A stretch of DNA of 64,000 nt from Azophilus sp965220425 (GTDB lineage: Bacteria; Pseudomonadota; Gammaproteobacteria; Pseudomonadales; Azotimanducaceae), in the NCBI GenBank assembly GCA_965220425.1, contig OZ244830.1, forward strand, positions 4,030,001 through 4,094,000, in the 5' to 3' direction. Below, one piece after another: positions 17,448 through 26,149 of this stretch. The notes below the pieces were generated by a model that was not told where the DNA came from, made no database searches, and saw only the letters and a program-made list of their open reading frames with translations. The translations under genes were made by a program, and so were the position numbers. The first letter of the stretch is position 1. The number at the start of each line of letters is the position of its first letter.

Positions 17448-17804
17448 GTGGATGAACATCGAATCAAGTTCGGTAACATGCGCATCATGAAGATCCGCGA
17501 TCTCCTGACCCCCCATCGCCGTCGATTCACGCGCTTGCAGGAACTGCTCGATCAAGCGGACCGCCAGGATGCCTGGACCCGGGAACTGAGGGCCGTCCTG
17601 CCCGAGCGCCTGGATAGCGCCTGCCGTGTCATCGACATTCGCGGCGACACGCTCGTCGTGCTCTGCCCGGACGGGGCGGCGGCGACGCGCCTGCGTTTCC
17701 AGGCAACCGACATCATCAGGCAACTCAAGGTGCTGAATCACTACAGGCGCGTCACGCGCCTCGAAGCCCGCGTCTCGCGCGCCGGCGATTGGCCTTCCGC
17801 CTAG
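17448..17804 (+). CDS. DUF721 (DciA-like) protein
   Basis: The 118-residue DUF721 protein has the compact KH-like core (LDSACRVIDIRGDTLVVLCPDGAAATRLRFQATDIIRQL). DciA proteins in this family load or regulate the replicative helicase DnaB; assignment to that role is by family. The frame opens at a GTG at 17448, but ATG codons at 17478 and 17487 are likelier starts. It is convergent with ftsZ. Its stop codon TAG (17802-17804) lies inside the left terminal repeat of element copy C, so the reading frame ends in repeat sequence. Confidence 0.8.
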   Translation: MDEHRIKFGNMRIMKIRDLLTPHRRRFTRLQELLDQADRQDAWTRELRAVLPERLDSACRVIDIRGDTLVVLCPDGAAATRLRFQATDIIRQLKVLNHYRRVTRLEARVSRAGDWPSA

Positions 17805-17928
17805 CCCGCATCGCTCACCAACTTCCTGCTGCGGACGCCGATACCCTCGCGTAAGCGCGGCCGTACGGCCACGCTTACACGGCGCCTCGACGCCCTCGCG
17901 ACGAAAGTTGGTGAGCGATGCGGGCTAG
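17801..17928. repeat. Palindromic repeat element, copy C (128 bp, perfect terminal repeats)
   Basis: The 24-bp ends are perfect inverted repeats (ctagcccgcatcgctcacca... and its reverse complement), with internal gcggacgccgat on the left and cgacgccctcgcgacgaaag on the right. The centre has a second dyad around gcggccgtacggccacgc. It lies exactly between the convergent DUF721 and ftsZ genes, supplies the DUF721 stop, and ends 11 bp from the ftsZ stop. It could fold into a strong bidirectional terminator. Confidence 0.88.
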
Positions 17929-17939
17929 CAGGCGGGAGA

Positions 17940-19082
17940 TCAATCCGCCTGCTTTCTGAGGAAGGCCGGAATGTCCAGCAGCCTGTCGTCGAGCTTCTGG
18001 TCGTCGGCAACGTTCCCCGCGCCGTATCTCGGTTGATGCCGCTCGTAGGCCGGCCGGTCCAGATCCTCGTACGTGGCCCTGCCCAGCGGCACCCGTTTTG
18101 CCTGGGTGTTGTCCACCACCACATTCGGCTTGATCGTACCCAGGCCGGTGGCGACGATGGTTACCCGCAGTTCGTCGCCCATCGCCGAATCGATGACGGT
18201 TCCCGCGACCACCCGGGCGTTTTCGGCGGCAAACCCTTCGACCGTCTTGCCGACGTCCTCGAACTCGCCGATGCTGAGATCGGGGCCGGCGCTGACATTG
18301 ACCAGGATGCCGCGCGCGCCCTGCAGGTCCACGTCTTCCAGCAATGGGCTGCGAATGGCGGCATCCGCCGCATCGCATGCCCGGTTGTCCCCGGCAGCGG
18401 TACCGGTACCCATCATGGCCATGCCCATTTCCGCCATTACGGTTCTGACATCGGCGAAGTCGACGTTGATCAGGCCCGGACGGGTGATGAGTTCCGCAAT
18501 GCCCTGCACCGCGCCGAGCAGCACGTCGTTCGCTGCCGCAAAGGCATTGAGCATGGTGGTACGTTCGCCAAGTACAGCCAGCAGCCGCTGGTTCGGGATG
18601 GTGATCAGCGAGTCCACGCACTCCGCAAGTTCGGCGATGCCGCACTTGGCGACCTCGTCGCGCCTTTCGAACTTGAAGGGCCGTGTGACGATGGCGACGG
18701 TCAGGATGTCCATCTCCTTGGCCGTGCGCGCAACCACCGGCGCGGCGCCGGTGCCGGTGCCGCCGCCCATGCCCGCGGTCACGAACACCATATCCGCTCC
18801 GGTGAGAAGCTCCGTGATGCGGTCGCGATCCTCGAGCGCCGCCTCCCGGCCGATCGCGGGATTGGCGCCGGCCCCGAGACCCCTGGTGATGGAACTGCCC
18901 ATCTGCAGAATCGTCGGGGCATCCAGGTTTTTCAACGCCTGGGCGTCGGTGTTGGCGGCGATGAAGTCAACGCCGTCGATACTCGTCCTCAGCATGTGCT
19001 GGACCGCGTTGCCGCCGCCCCCGCCCACGCCGAATACCTTGATTACGGCGCTCTGGGGTCCGCTGTCTACCAATTCGAACAT
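17940..19082 (-). CDS. ftsZ: Cell division GTPase FtsZ
   Basis: The tubulin-like GTPase of about 380 residues forms the Z-ring. It has the N-terminal nucleotide site GVGGGGGNAV, the signature GGGTGTGAAP, the T7 loop NVDFADVRTVM, and the conserved C-terminal peptide LLDIPAFLRKQAD that binds FtsA and ZipA. I chose the ATG at 19082, with AGGAG 8 nt upstream, over the GTG two codons before. It is the last gene of the dcw operon, 14 bp after ftsA. lpxC, which usually follows ftsZ in gammaproteobacteria, is missing; repeat copy C and DUF721 come instead. Confidence 0.97.
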   Translation of the reverse strand: MFELVDSGPQSAVIKVFGVGGGGGNAVQHMLRTSIDGVDFIAANTDAQALKNLDAPTILQMGSSITRGLGAGANPAIGREAALEDRDRITELLTGADMVFVTAGMGGGTGTGAAPVVARTAKEMDILTVAIVTRPFKFERRDEVAKCGIAELAECVDSLITIPNQRLLAVLGERTTMLNAFAAANDVLLGAVQGIAELITRPGLINVDFADVRTVMAEMGMAMMGTGTAAGDNRACDAADAAIRSPLLEDVDLQGARGILVNVSAGPDLSIGEFEDVGKTVEGFAAENARVVAGTVIDSAMGDELRVTIVATGLGTIKPNVVVDNTQAKRVPLGRATYEDLDRPAYERHQPRYGAGNVADDQKLDDRLLDIPAFLRKQAD

Positions 19083-19096
19083 ATGCACGTCTCCTG

Positions 19097-20326
19097 TCAG
19101 AAGTTTTCGCTTAGCCAGTTTCTGAATCTGCCGAATGTGCCGCCGCCCCGTTGCCGGTTGCCGGCGCCCTGCTCCTCCTGTTTTTCCTTTCCGTACATCA
19201 AGAGTCCGACGCCCGTCGCGTAAATGGGGTTCTTGACGATGTCCTTGAGCCCCGTCACGCTGGCGGGCGAGCCAACGCTTACCGGCATGTGGAAGATCTC
19301 TTCGGCGAGTTCGACCACGCCTTCCATTTTCGATGCTCCCCCAGTGAGCACCACTCCCGCGGCAATCAGCTCCTCGAACCCGCTGCCGCGAAGTTCCGCT
19401 TGAATCAAGGTGAACAGCTCGTCGTAACGCGCTTCAACGACCTCGGCGAGCGTCTGCCGCGACAACTCCCGGGCCGGCCGGTCACCCACTCCGGCCACCT
19501 TGATCATCTCGTGCGCCTGCGCAAGTTGCGGCAGGGCGCACGCGTATTTGATCTTGATTTCCTCGGCATTCTGCGTCGGCGTTCTGAGCGCCGTCGCGAT
19601 GTCGTTGGTTACCTGGTCCCCGGCGATCGGGATGACTTTCGTGTGCCGAATGGCACCGCCGGTAAACACCGCGATGTCCGTCGTTCCCCCGCCGATGTCG
19701 ACCAGGCAGACACCGAGGTCCCGCTCATCTTGCGAGAGCACCGAATAGCTCGACGCCCACTGTTCCAGTACCAGTTCGTTGACTTTGAGTCCGCAGTGCC
19801 CGATACACTTCTCGATGTTCTGCGAGGCGTTGACCGAGCAGGTGACCAGATGCACCTTGGCTTCCAGGCGCACGCCCGACATGCCCAACGGTTCGCGCAC
19901 CCCTTCCTGGTTGTCGATCACGTATTCCTGGGGCAGGATGTGCAGGGTCCGTTGATCGGCCGGGATCGGCATGGCTTGCGCCGCATCGATTACCCTCTCC
20001 ACATCGTGGGGCAGCACTTCCCGGTCGCGGATGGCGACGATGCCATGGGAGTTGAAGCTGCTGATATGACGCCCCGCGATACCCGCATAGACCGAGTCGA
20101 TCGGACGGCCCGCCATGAGTTCCGCTTCTTCCACGGCCCGCTGAATCGAATGCACGGTCGATTCGATGTTGACCACGACCCCCTTCTTCAAGCCGTGCGA
20201 GCGGTGCGAGCCGATGCCGATCACCTCGATACCGCCGTCAGGGGCAAGGTCCGCCACGATGGCGGCCACCTTGCTCGTGCCGATGTCCAGACCGACGAGG
20301 CGCGCCGGATCGTTTTCCGATGTCAT
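19097..20326 (-). CDS. ftsA: Cell division protein FtsA
   Basis: The 409-residue actin-like protein tethers FtsZ to the membrane. The phosphate 1 motif LVGLDIGTSKVAAIVADL, phosphate 2 LVDIGGGTTDIAVF and adenosine motif VVLTGGASKMEG are all present, and the protein ends in an amphipathic helix (FGRFRNWLSENF) that binds membrane. The start overlaps the ftsQ stop by 4 bp. Confidence 0.96.
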   Translation of the reverse strand: MTSENDPARLVGLDIGTSKVAAIVADLAPDGGIEVIGIGSHRSHGLKKGVVVNIESTVHSIQRAVEEAELMAGRPIDSVYAGIAGRHISSFNSHGIVAIRDREVLPHDVERVIDAAQAMPIPADQRTLHILPQEYVIDNQEGVREPLGMSGVRLEAKVHLVTCSVNASQNIEKCIGHCGLKVNELVLEQWASSYSVLSQDERDLGVCLVDIGGGTTDIAVFTGGAIRHTKVIPIAGDQVTNDIATALRTPTQNAEEIKIKYACALPQLAQAHEMIKVAGVGDRPARELSRQTLAEVVEARYDELFTLIQAELRGSGFEELIAAGVVLTGGASKMEGVVELAEEIFHMPVSVGSPASVTGLKDIVKNPIYATGVGLLMYGKEKQEEQGAGNRQRGGGTFGRFRNWLSENF

Positions 20327-21138
20327 GTCGTTCCCGTCGCTCCTGCCGTTCCCAGCGCTTCCGCGTCCGCATCCTCATGTTGCCTGCCCGGCTCCCGCCA
20401 GCGCACCGCAATCCCGCTGCTGTACCTCAGGTCCACGTAGTCGACCGCGGCGGCGCGATGGCCAAGGAATCGCGACCATGCCACCAGAAATCGCTGCATG
20501 CGTTCCCGCAGGCGGTCCGCGCCCAGCATGACGGTCGGGCCGCCCGCGCCGGGCAGCGCCCCGGTGGCGGTCACCTCGTCGCCCGGCCGGTTGCCCGGCG
20601 GTGCGCCCGCGAACCGCGCTCCCGGCTCCGTGAACGCGAATTTCCATTCGCCGATTTCGTTCTCGGAGACATGCTCTATCGCGAGTCCTGCATCCGCCGC
20701 CATGCCTTGCAGGTAGCGGTAGACTTCCATCGCTTCCCTGGGACTCGACAGCGCGCAATCGAATGCCGGCACATCGAGCGGGCCGTTGGGGGTGCTTACG
20801 ATCTCCCCCGCAGGGGTGAGATACCCGGCGTCGGCCCAGCGCGCCACGACCGTCCGGCGGGCGACCCGAACCACGATGGTGTCGGGCCACACCTTGCGTA
20901 CACTGACTTCGTCCGGCCAGGAGAGTTCCATGACCCGCGCACGCAACTGCGCAACATCCATGGTCAGCAACCGGCCCTTCAGCGCCTGCCCGATGCGGCG
21001 CCGTATCTGCGCCGCCTCGGAGTCCGCGAGTTGACCCTCGACCTTGACGACCCGAACCTGACGGTCGATCGCAAACCATCCGCAGGCGCCGGCGGATACC
21101 AGGACCGCCAGGGCGATGACCGCGAGCAACCTACGCAT
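20323..21138 (-). CDS. ftsQ: Cell division protein FtsQ
   Basis: The 271-residue bitopic protein has a short cytoplasmic start MRRLLAVIALAVLVSAGACGWFAI acting as membrane anchor, then a POTRA domain (VRVVKVEGQLADSEAAQIRRRIG) and the beta domain that contacts FtsL/FtsB. The ATG at 21138 overlaps the murC stop by 8 bp and fits the family start; an open frame upstream belongs to antisense noise within murC. murB and ddl, normally between murC and ftsQ, are absent. Confidence 0.92.
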   Translation of the reverse strand: MRRLLAVIALAVLVSAGACGWFAIDRQVRVVKVEGQLADSEAAQIRRRIGQALKGRLLTMDVAQLRARVMELSWPDEVSVRKVWPDTIVVRVARRTVVARWADAGYLTPAGEIVSTPNGPLDVPAFDCALSSPREAMEVYRYLQGMAADAGLAIEHVSENEIGEWKFAFTEPGARFAGAPPGNRPGDEVTATGALPGAGGPTVMLGADRLRERMQRFLVAWSRFLGHRAAAVDYVDLRYSSGIAVRWREPGRQHEDADAEALGTAGATGTT

Positions 21139-22570
21139 CGCCGACACCCCGCATTCGATTCGAAACCTGGCTGACGTTGCCGGCGCCCTGTACCAATACG
21201 ACGTCCCCGTCCCGCACAATGCTGCCGAGCCGTTCCAGCGCATCGCCCGGATTCGCCGCGAGCCGGGGGTCGACACCGGCACGGCGCCGGATGCCGCAAC
21301 ACAGCGCCCGGCCGTCGGCTCCGGCAATCGGCGACTCGCCCGCGGAGTACACATCGACCAGCACCAGCCGATCGACTTCCGTGAGGACATCGACGAACGC
21401 GTCGAAGAGGTCCCTGGTGCGGCTGTACCGGTGCGGCTGATAGATCATCACCAGCCGTCGGCCCGGCCAGACGCGCCGCACCGTTTCCAGCACTGCGCGC
21501 ACTTCCGTCGGATGGTGGCCGTAGTCGTCGACCAGCGTCACCTCGGCGCCGCCGACCCTGACGTTCTCGAACACCTGAAAGCGGCGCCCGACACCCGAGA
21601 AACCGGCCAGGCCCTTCAGCACGGCGCCGTCGTCGATTCCCTCTTCGGCCGCCACGGCAAGCGCGGCGAGCGCATTCAGCACGTTGTGCTTGCCCGGAAT
21701 GGCCAGTTCCACGTCGAGCACCGGCCGTCCGGCGGGCCGGTGCGCCCTGAACCCCCAGGCGCGGCCGTCGACCTCGATATCCGTGGCGCGGTAGTCGGCG
21801 TCCCCGGCGAATCCATAGGTGAACATGGGCCTCGACAACTCCGGAAGGAGGCTCCGCACAACCGGATCGTCCGCGCAGAGTATGGCGGTGCCGTAGAACG
21901 GCAGGCGGTGCACGAACGCCACAAACGTCGACTTGAGGCGCGAGAAATCGTGACCGTACGTCGCCATGTGGTCCCGGTCGATGTTGGTCACCACGGCCAC
22001 CATGGGCTGCAGGTAAAGAAACGAGGCATCGGATTCATCGGCTTCCACGATGATGGTGCGGCTGCCGCCGAGTCGGGCGTGGGTGCCCGCGCTCTCGAGC
22101 AGCCCGCCGATGACAAAGGTCGGATCCCGGCCGGCCGCCTGGTAGACGGCCACCAGCAGGCTGGTCGTCGTCGTCTTCCCATGGGTGCCGGCGATCGCAA
22201 TTCCGTGCCGGTAACGCAGCAGTTCGCCCAGCATCTCGGCGCGCGCCACCACCGGAATCCGCTCCGCGTGAGCCGCCGCCAGCTCCGGGTTGTCCTCTGC
22301 CACGGCGCTGGATACCACCACCACGTCGGCGCCGTCGATCTGCCCCCGGGCGTGGCCCTCGAACACGGTCGCGCCAAGGGATTCGAGCCTTGACGTGGTG
22401 GCGGAACGCACCAGGTCCGAACCGGAGACCTCGTAACCCTGGTTGATGAGTACCTCCGCGATTCCCGACATACCGGCGCCGCCGATTCCCAGGAAGTGAA
22501 TGCGCTGCACGCGGCCCATTTCCGGCACCCGGTAAGCGTTGAAGTTATTGCCGCCGTTCGCCCCGGTCAC
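21131..22570 (-). CDS. murC: UDP-N-acetylmuramate--L-alanine ligase MurC
   Basis: The 479-residue Mur ligase adds L-Ala to UDP-MurNAc. It carries the N-terminal Rossmann signature IHFLGIGGAGMSGIAEVL, the ATP site AGTHGKTTTTSL, and the central EADESDASFLYLQP and NIDRDHMATYG motifs. The GTG at 22570 overlaps the ftsW stop (GTGA), which I take as start; an ATG 16 codons inside (MGRVQRIHF) is an alternative. It is directly coupled to ftsW upstream and ftsQ downstream, leaving no room for murG, murB or ddl. It is not fused to any of them. Confidence 0.95.
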   Translation of the reverse strand: MTGANGGNNFNAYRVPEMGRVQRIHFLGIGGAGMSGIAEVLINQGYEVSGSDLVRSATTSRLESLGATVFEGHARGQIDGADVVVVSSAVAEDNPELAAAHAERIPVVARAEMLGELLRYRHGIAIAGTHGKTTTTSLLVAVYQAAGRDPTFVIGGLLESAGTHARLGGSRTIIVEADESDASFLYLQPMVAVVTNIDRDHMATYGHDFSRLKSTFVAFVHRLPFYGTAILCADDPVVRSLLPELSRPMFTYGFAGDADYRATDIEVDGRAWGFRAHRPAGRPVLDVELAIPGKHNVLNALAALAVAAEEGIDDGAVLKGLAGFSGVGRRFQVFENVRVGGAEVTLVDDYGHHPTEVRAVLETVRRVWPGRRLVMIYQPHRYSRTRDLFDAFVDVLTEVDRLVLVDVYSAGESPIAGADGRALCCGIRRRAGVDPRLAANPGDALERLGSIVRDGDVVLVQGAGNVSQVSNRMRGVGDA

Positions 22571-23649
22571 CCTCTCGCCTCCTCCAGTTGCGCCCGGCAC
22601 ACGAGCCCGATGAGGGCGCAGCACGCGATCAGGCTGTTTCCTCCATAGCTCACGAAGGGCAGCGTCAGGCCCTTGGTGGGCAGGATGCCGCTGGCGACGC
22701 CCAGATTGATCAACGCCTGCACGCCGAGCACGATGCCGACGCCGTAGCAGAGGTAGCCGCCGAACTTTTCCCCGCGCTCCAGAAGACCCCGGCCGATCGC
22801 CAGAATCCGGTAAACCAGGAACCCCAGCAGCGCCAGCAGGGCAAGGGCGCCCGCAAGACCCAGTTCCTCGGCAATCACCGCGAATATGAAGTCGTTGTGC
22901 GCTTCCGGAAGGTAGTAGAGCTTCTGGATCCCGGCCCCCAACCCCAGGCCGAACAGTTCGCCGCGTCCGAAGGCGATCAACGCCTGGACGAGTTGATAGC
23001 CACTCCCATAGGCCGTCGCCCAGGGGTCGGTGAACGTGACCAGCCGCTCCAGCCGGTAAGGCTGCGCAACCGCCAGCACACTGAACAGAATGGCCGCCAC
23101 GATCACCAGCGGAACGAAATAGCGCAAACGCATACCGGCCAGAAACAGCAGGGCTCCGGCAGTGGAACCCAGCACGACCACGGAACCGATATCCGGTTCA
23201 GCCACCAGCAGCGCCAGAATCAGGCCGAGCACGACGAGAGGACCGAATAGTACCCGCGCGTCGTCCTTGAGCGCATCGTCGTATCGCGCCAGGTATCCGG
23301 CCAGATACACCAGTACCAAGAACCGGGCAGCCTCGGACGGTTGAAACGTACCCACGCCCAGGTCGATCCAGCGTGTCGCGCCGTTGACCGCCTGCCCCAC
23401 GCCAGGTACGAATACGGCCGCACAGAGCGCCAGGGCCGCGATCCACGCCAACTGCCGGCACCGGCGCCAGACGGCAAGCGGTGTCGCCAGCACGATCAGG
23501 AAAGCGACCAGGGCGATCCCGAGATAGGCGCCATGGCGGGGAAGAAAATCCCGGTCCATGGCCACGGATGCCGAAGCCACCATCACGAGGCCGAACCCGA
23601 GTACGAGCAGCCAGGTGCACAAAAGCGGTCGGTCGACGGCGGCATTCAC
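22567..23649 (-). CDS. ftsW: SEDS peptidoglycan polymerase FtsW
   Basis: The 360-residue SEDS-family glycosyltransferase polymerises lipid II at the septum together with FtsI. It has about ten membrane helices and the typical segments GVGQAVNGATRWIDLG, FQPSEAARF, EAHNDFIFAVIAEELG and LPTKGLTLPFVSYGGNSL. The start is a GTG at 23649, 73 bp after murD; an in-frame stop lies just upstream. murG, the usual next gene, is missing. Confidence 0.95.
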   Translation of the reverse strand: MNAAVDRPLLCTWLLVLGFGLVMVASASVAMDRDFLPRHGAYLGIALVAFLIVLATPLAVWRRCRQLAWIAALALCAAVFVPGVGQAVNGATRWIDLGVGTFQPSEAARFLVLVYLAGYLARYDDALKDDARVLFGPLVVLGLILALLVAEPDIGSVVVLGSTAGALLFLAGMRLRYFVPLVIVAAILFSVLAVAQPYRLERLVTFTDPWATAYGSGYQLVQALIAFGRGELFGLGLGAGIQKLYYLPEAHNDFIFAVIAEELGLAGALALLALLGFLVYRILAIGRGLLERGEKFGGYLCYGVGIVLGVQALINLGVASGILPTKGLTLPFVSYGGNSLIACCALIGLVCRAQLEEARG

Positions 23650-23722
23650 GATTCAAGACCCCGCCCGTGACAGCGGCGGAACCTGCACTTGCGCCCGGCG
23701 ATTCGGAAAGACCCGCTCCGGC

Positions 23723-25048
23723 TCACGCGCCCAACTCCGCCACCGCGGCGCGAAACGCCGCGCCCCGCGCCTCGAAGTTCTCGAACATGTCGAAACTGGC
23801 GCAGGCCGGGGAGAGCAGCACCGTATCCCCCGGTTGCGCGGCGGCAGCCGCCTGCCCGACCGCCTCGCCCATGTCCCGCGCCCGCGAAACCGGAACCCGT
23901 TGACTGACCGCCCTCTCGATTGCCGGGCCGTCGGCGCCGAGTACCACGAGGTGCCGGGCGCATTCCGCGATGGCGTCGCCGAGTTCGACGAAGTCGGCGT
24001 TTTTGCCGTCACCGCCGGCGATCAGTACCACCGAACCCGGCGCATCCCCGAGGCCCGACAGGGCCGCCAGGGCGGCGCCTGCATTGGTCGCTTTCGAGTC
24101 GTTGACATAGTTCACGGCGCCGATCGATGCGACGGTTTCGCAACGGTGAGCCAGCCCCGAGAATCCGGCCACCGCGGCTCTCAGTGCAGCCTCGTCCCCG
24201 CTGAATTCGGCGCCGTGCACCATTGCCAGGGCCGCCAGCACGTTCTGCTCATTGTGCCGGCCGGCCAGAGGCAATCGCGACGACTCGAGCAGGATACGGT
24301 CACCCAGGGCAAGTGCCCGGTTCCCATGGCGGGCGCGAATGCCCCACTGGCCCGGCCGCGGCTCGCCGCGGCCGAAGGTAATCAACTCGTCCTGTCTCCC
24401 GGGCGCCGGATACGTCAGTGGATCGTCTCGATTCGCGACGGCGCGTTGCGCCCCCTTGTAGATTCGCTGCTTGGCAGCGGCATAACAGTCCATGCTGCCG
24501 TGCCGGTCCAGGTGATCGCCGCTGACATTGAGGATGGTCGCCGCTCTCAGTGGCGCACCGCGCATCCGCTCGAGCTGGAAACTGGACAACTCCAGGACAT
24601 AGCAATCCCGATCCGGCCCGATCGCGTCCAGCGCAGCCAGACCGAGATTGCCCCCCACCCCGGGTCGGGCGCCCCCGGCAGCGAGCAGGTGTCCCAGCAG
24701 CGAGGTCACCGTACTCTTGCCATTGGTGCCGGTCACCCCATAGACAGGTTCGCGCACCGCGGCAAAGAACAGATCGATGTCGCTCATTACCGGCAAGCCG
24801 CTGTTCAGCACTTGCCGGCCCATCGGACTGCCGGCGGCGATTCCCGGGCTCAGAATCGCGCGGTCGAGCCCGTTCGGGTCGAATTCAAGGGCGCCGAGCC
24901 GGTATTCCACCGCCGGAAAAGCCGCCATCGCTTCGGCAAGCCCGGGAGGATGCTCCCGGGTGTCGACGACGACCAGTTCGTCGCAGCCGTCCAGATGCCG
25001 AAGGCACGACATCCCCGTGACTCCGAGTCCTGCAATCGCCGTTCGCAT
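23723..25048 (-). CDS. murD: UDP-N-acetylmuramoylalanine--D-glutamate ligase MurD
   Basis: The 441-residue Mur ligase adds D-Glu to UDP-MurNAc-Ala. The Rossmann-like N-terminus TAIAGLGVTGMSCLRHL, the P-loop GVTGTNGKSTVTSLLGHLL, the NVSGDHLDRHGSM metal region and the C-terminal VLLSPACASFDMFENFEARG are all present. It follows mraY by 18 bp. Confidence 0.96.
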   Translation of the reverse strand: MRTAIAGLGVTGMSCLRHLDGCDELVVVDTREHPPGLAEAMAAFPAVEYRLGALEFDPNGLDRAILSPGIAAGSPMGRQVLNSGLPVMSDIDLFFAAVREPVYGVTGTNGKSTVTSLLGHLLAAGGARPGVGGNLGLAALDAIGPDRDCYVLELSSFQLERMRGAPLRAATILNVSGDHLDRHGSMDCYAAAKQRIYKGAQRAVANRDDPLTYPAPGRQDELITFGRGEPRPGQWGIRARHGNRALALGDRILLESSRLPLAGRHNEQNVLAALAMVHGAEFSGDEAALRAAVAGFSGLAHRCETVASIGAVNYVNDSKATNAGAALAALSGLGDAPGSVVLIAGGDGKNADFVELGDAIAECARHLVVLGADGPAIERAVSQRVPVSRARDMGEAVGQAAAAAQPGDTVLLSPACASFDMFENFEARGAAFRAAVAELGA

Positions 25049-25066
25049 CGCGCTGCCCGCTCCTCG

Positions 25067-26149
25067 CTACCGCAGCTTGAGCGTGGAGAGGCCCACCAGA
25101 ACCAGCACCAGCGTCACGATCCAGAAACGGACGATCACGCGCGGCTCCGGCCAGCCCTTGAGTTCGAAGTGGTGGTGCATGGGCGCCATGCGGAATATGC
25201 GCCGTCCGGTGAGCCGGTACGACGCGACCTGAAGGATGACCGACACCGTCTCCAGCACGAACAGGCCGCCCATGATGAAGAGCACGATCTCGTGACGCAC
25301 GACGATGGCGACCACGGCCAGGGCGGCGCCAAGCGCCAGGGCGCCTACGTCGCCCATGAAAACCTGGGCGGGATAGGTGTTGAACCACAGGAATCCCAGC
25401 CCGGCGCCGATGATGGCCCCGCAGAACACCGCGACCTCTCCCGCCAGCGGAATGTAGGGGATCTGCAGGTATTGGGCGAACTCGGTGTGGCCCGCCAGAT
25501 AGGCGATCAATGCCAGGGCCGCACTGACCATGACGGTTGGCAGAATGGCCAGCCCATCCAGCCCGTCGGTCAGGTTGACCGCATTGCTCATGCCGACGAT
25601 GACGAAATAGGCAACTACCACGTAACCCAGGCCGAGCGGCACGGCGACAGTCTTGAAGAAGGGGACGATGAGATCGGTCTCCGCGGGCAATTCCGCGCTC
25701 CAGTAGAGGAATACCGCGGCCGCCGCACCGAACACCGATTGCCAGGTGTATTTCCAACCCGCGGACAGGCCGCGGGCGTTCTTGCGGGTCAGCTTGAGAT
25801 AGTCGTCCACCCAGCCGACGCCGCCGAAGGCCATGGTCACGAGGAGTGCGGTCCACACGTAGCGATTGCTCAACTCGCCCCACAACAGGGTGGTCACGCA
25901 GATGACGATGATGATCAGGGCCCCGCCCATGGTCGGCGTGCCCGCCTTGGCCAGGTGGGTCGGCGGACCGTCCTCGCGCACGGTCTGGCCGATCTGGTAC
26001 TCGCCGAGACGCCTGATGACAAAGGGACCGATCAACAGCGACATGGCCAGTGCCGTCAGGACGCTCACCATGATGCGGAACGTGAGGTACTGGAAAACGG
26101 AAAAACCGCTGATGAATTCCGCAAGATACTCGGTCAGCCACAGCAGCAT
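25067..26149 (-). CDS. mraY: Phospho-MurNAc-pentapeptide transferase MraY
   Basis: The 360-residue polytopic enzyme makes lipid I from UDP-MurNAc-pentapeptide and undecaprenyl phosphate. The catalytic Asp motifs are visible in GWVDDYLKLTRKNARGL and NLTDGLDGLA, and the C-terminal histidine motif in APMHHHFELKGWPE. The ATG shares one base with the murE TGA stop, so no murF is present between them. Confidence 0.96.
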   Translation of the reverse strand: MLLWLTEYLAEFISGFSVFQYLTFRIMVSVLTALAMSLLIGPFVIRRLGEYQIGQTVREDGPPTHLAKAGTPTMGGALIIIVICVTTLLWGELSNRYVWTALLVTMAFGGVGWVDDYLKLTRKNARGLSAGWKYTWQSVFGAAAAVFLYWSAELPAETDLIVPFFKTVAVPLGLGYVVVAYFVIVGMSNAVNLTDGLDGLAILPTVMVSAALALIAYLAGHTEFAQYLQIPYIPLAGEVAVFCGAIIGAGLGFLWFNTYPAQVFMGDVGALALGAALAVVAIVVRHEIVLFIMGGLFVLETVSVILQVASYRLTGRRIFRMAPMHHHFELKGWPEPRVIVRFWIVTLVLVLVGLSTLKLR

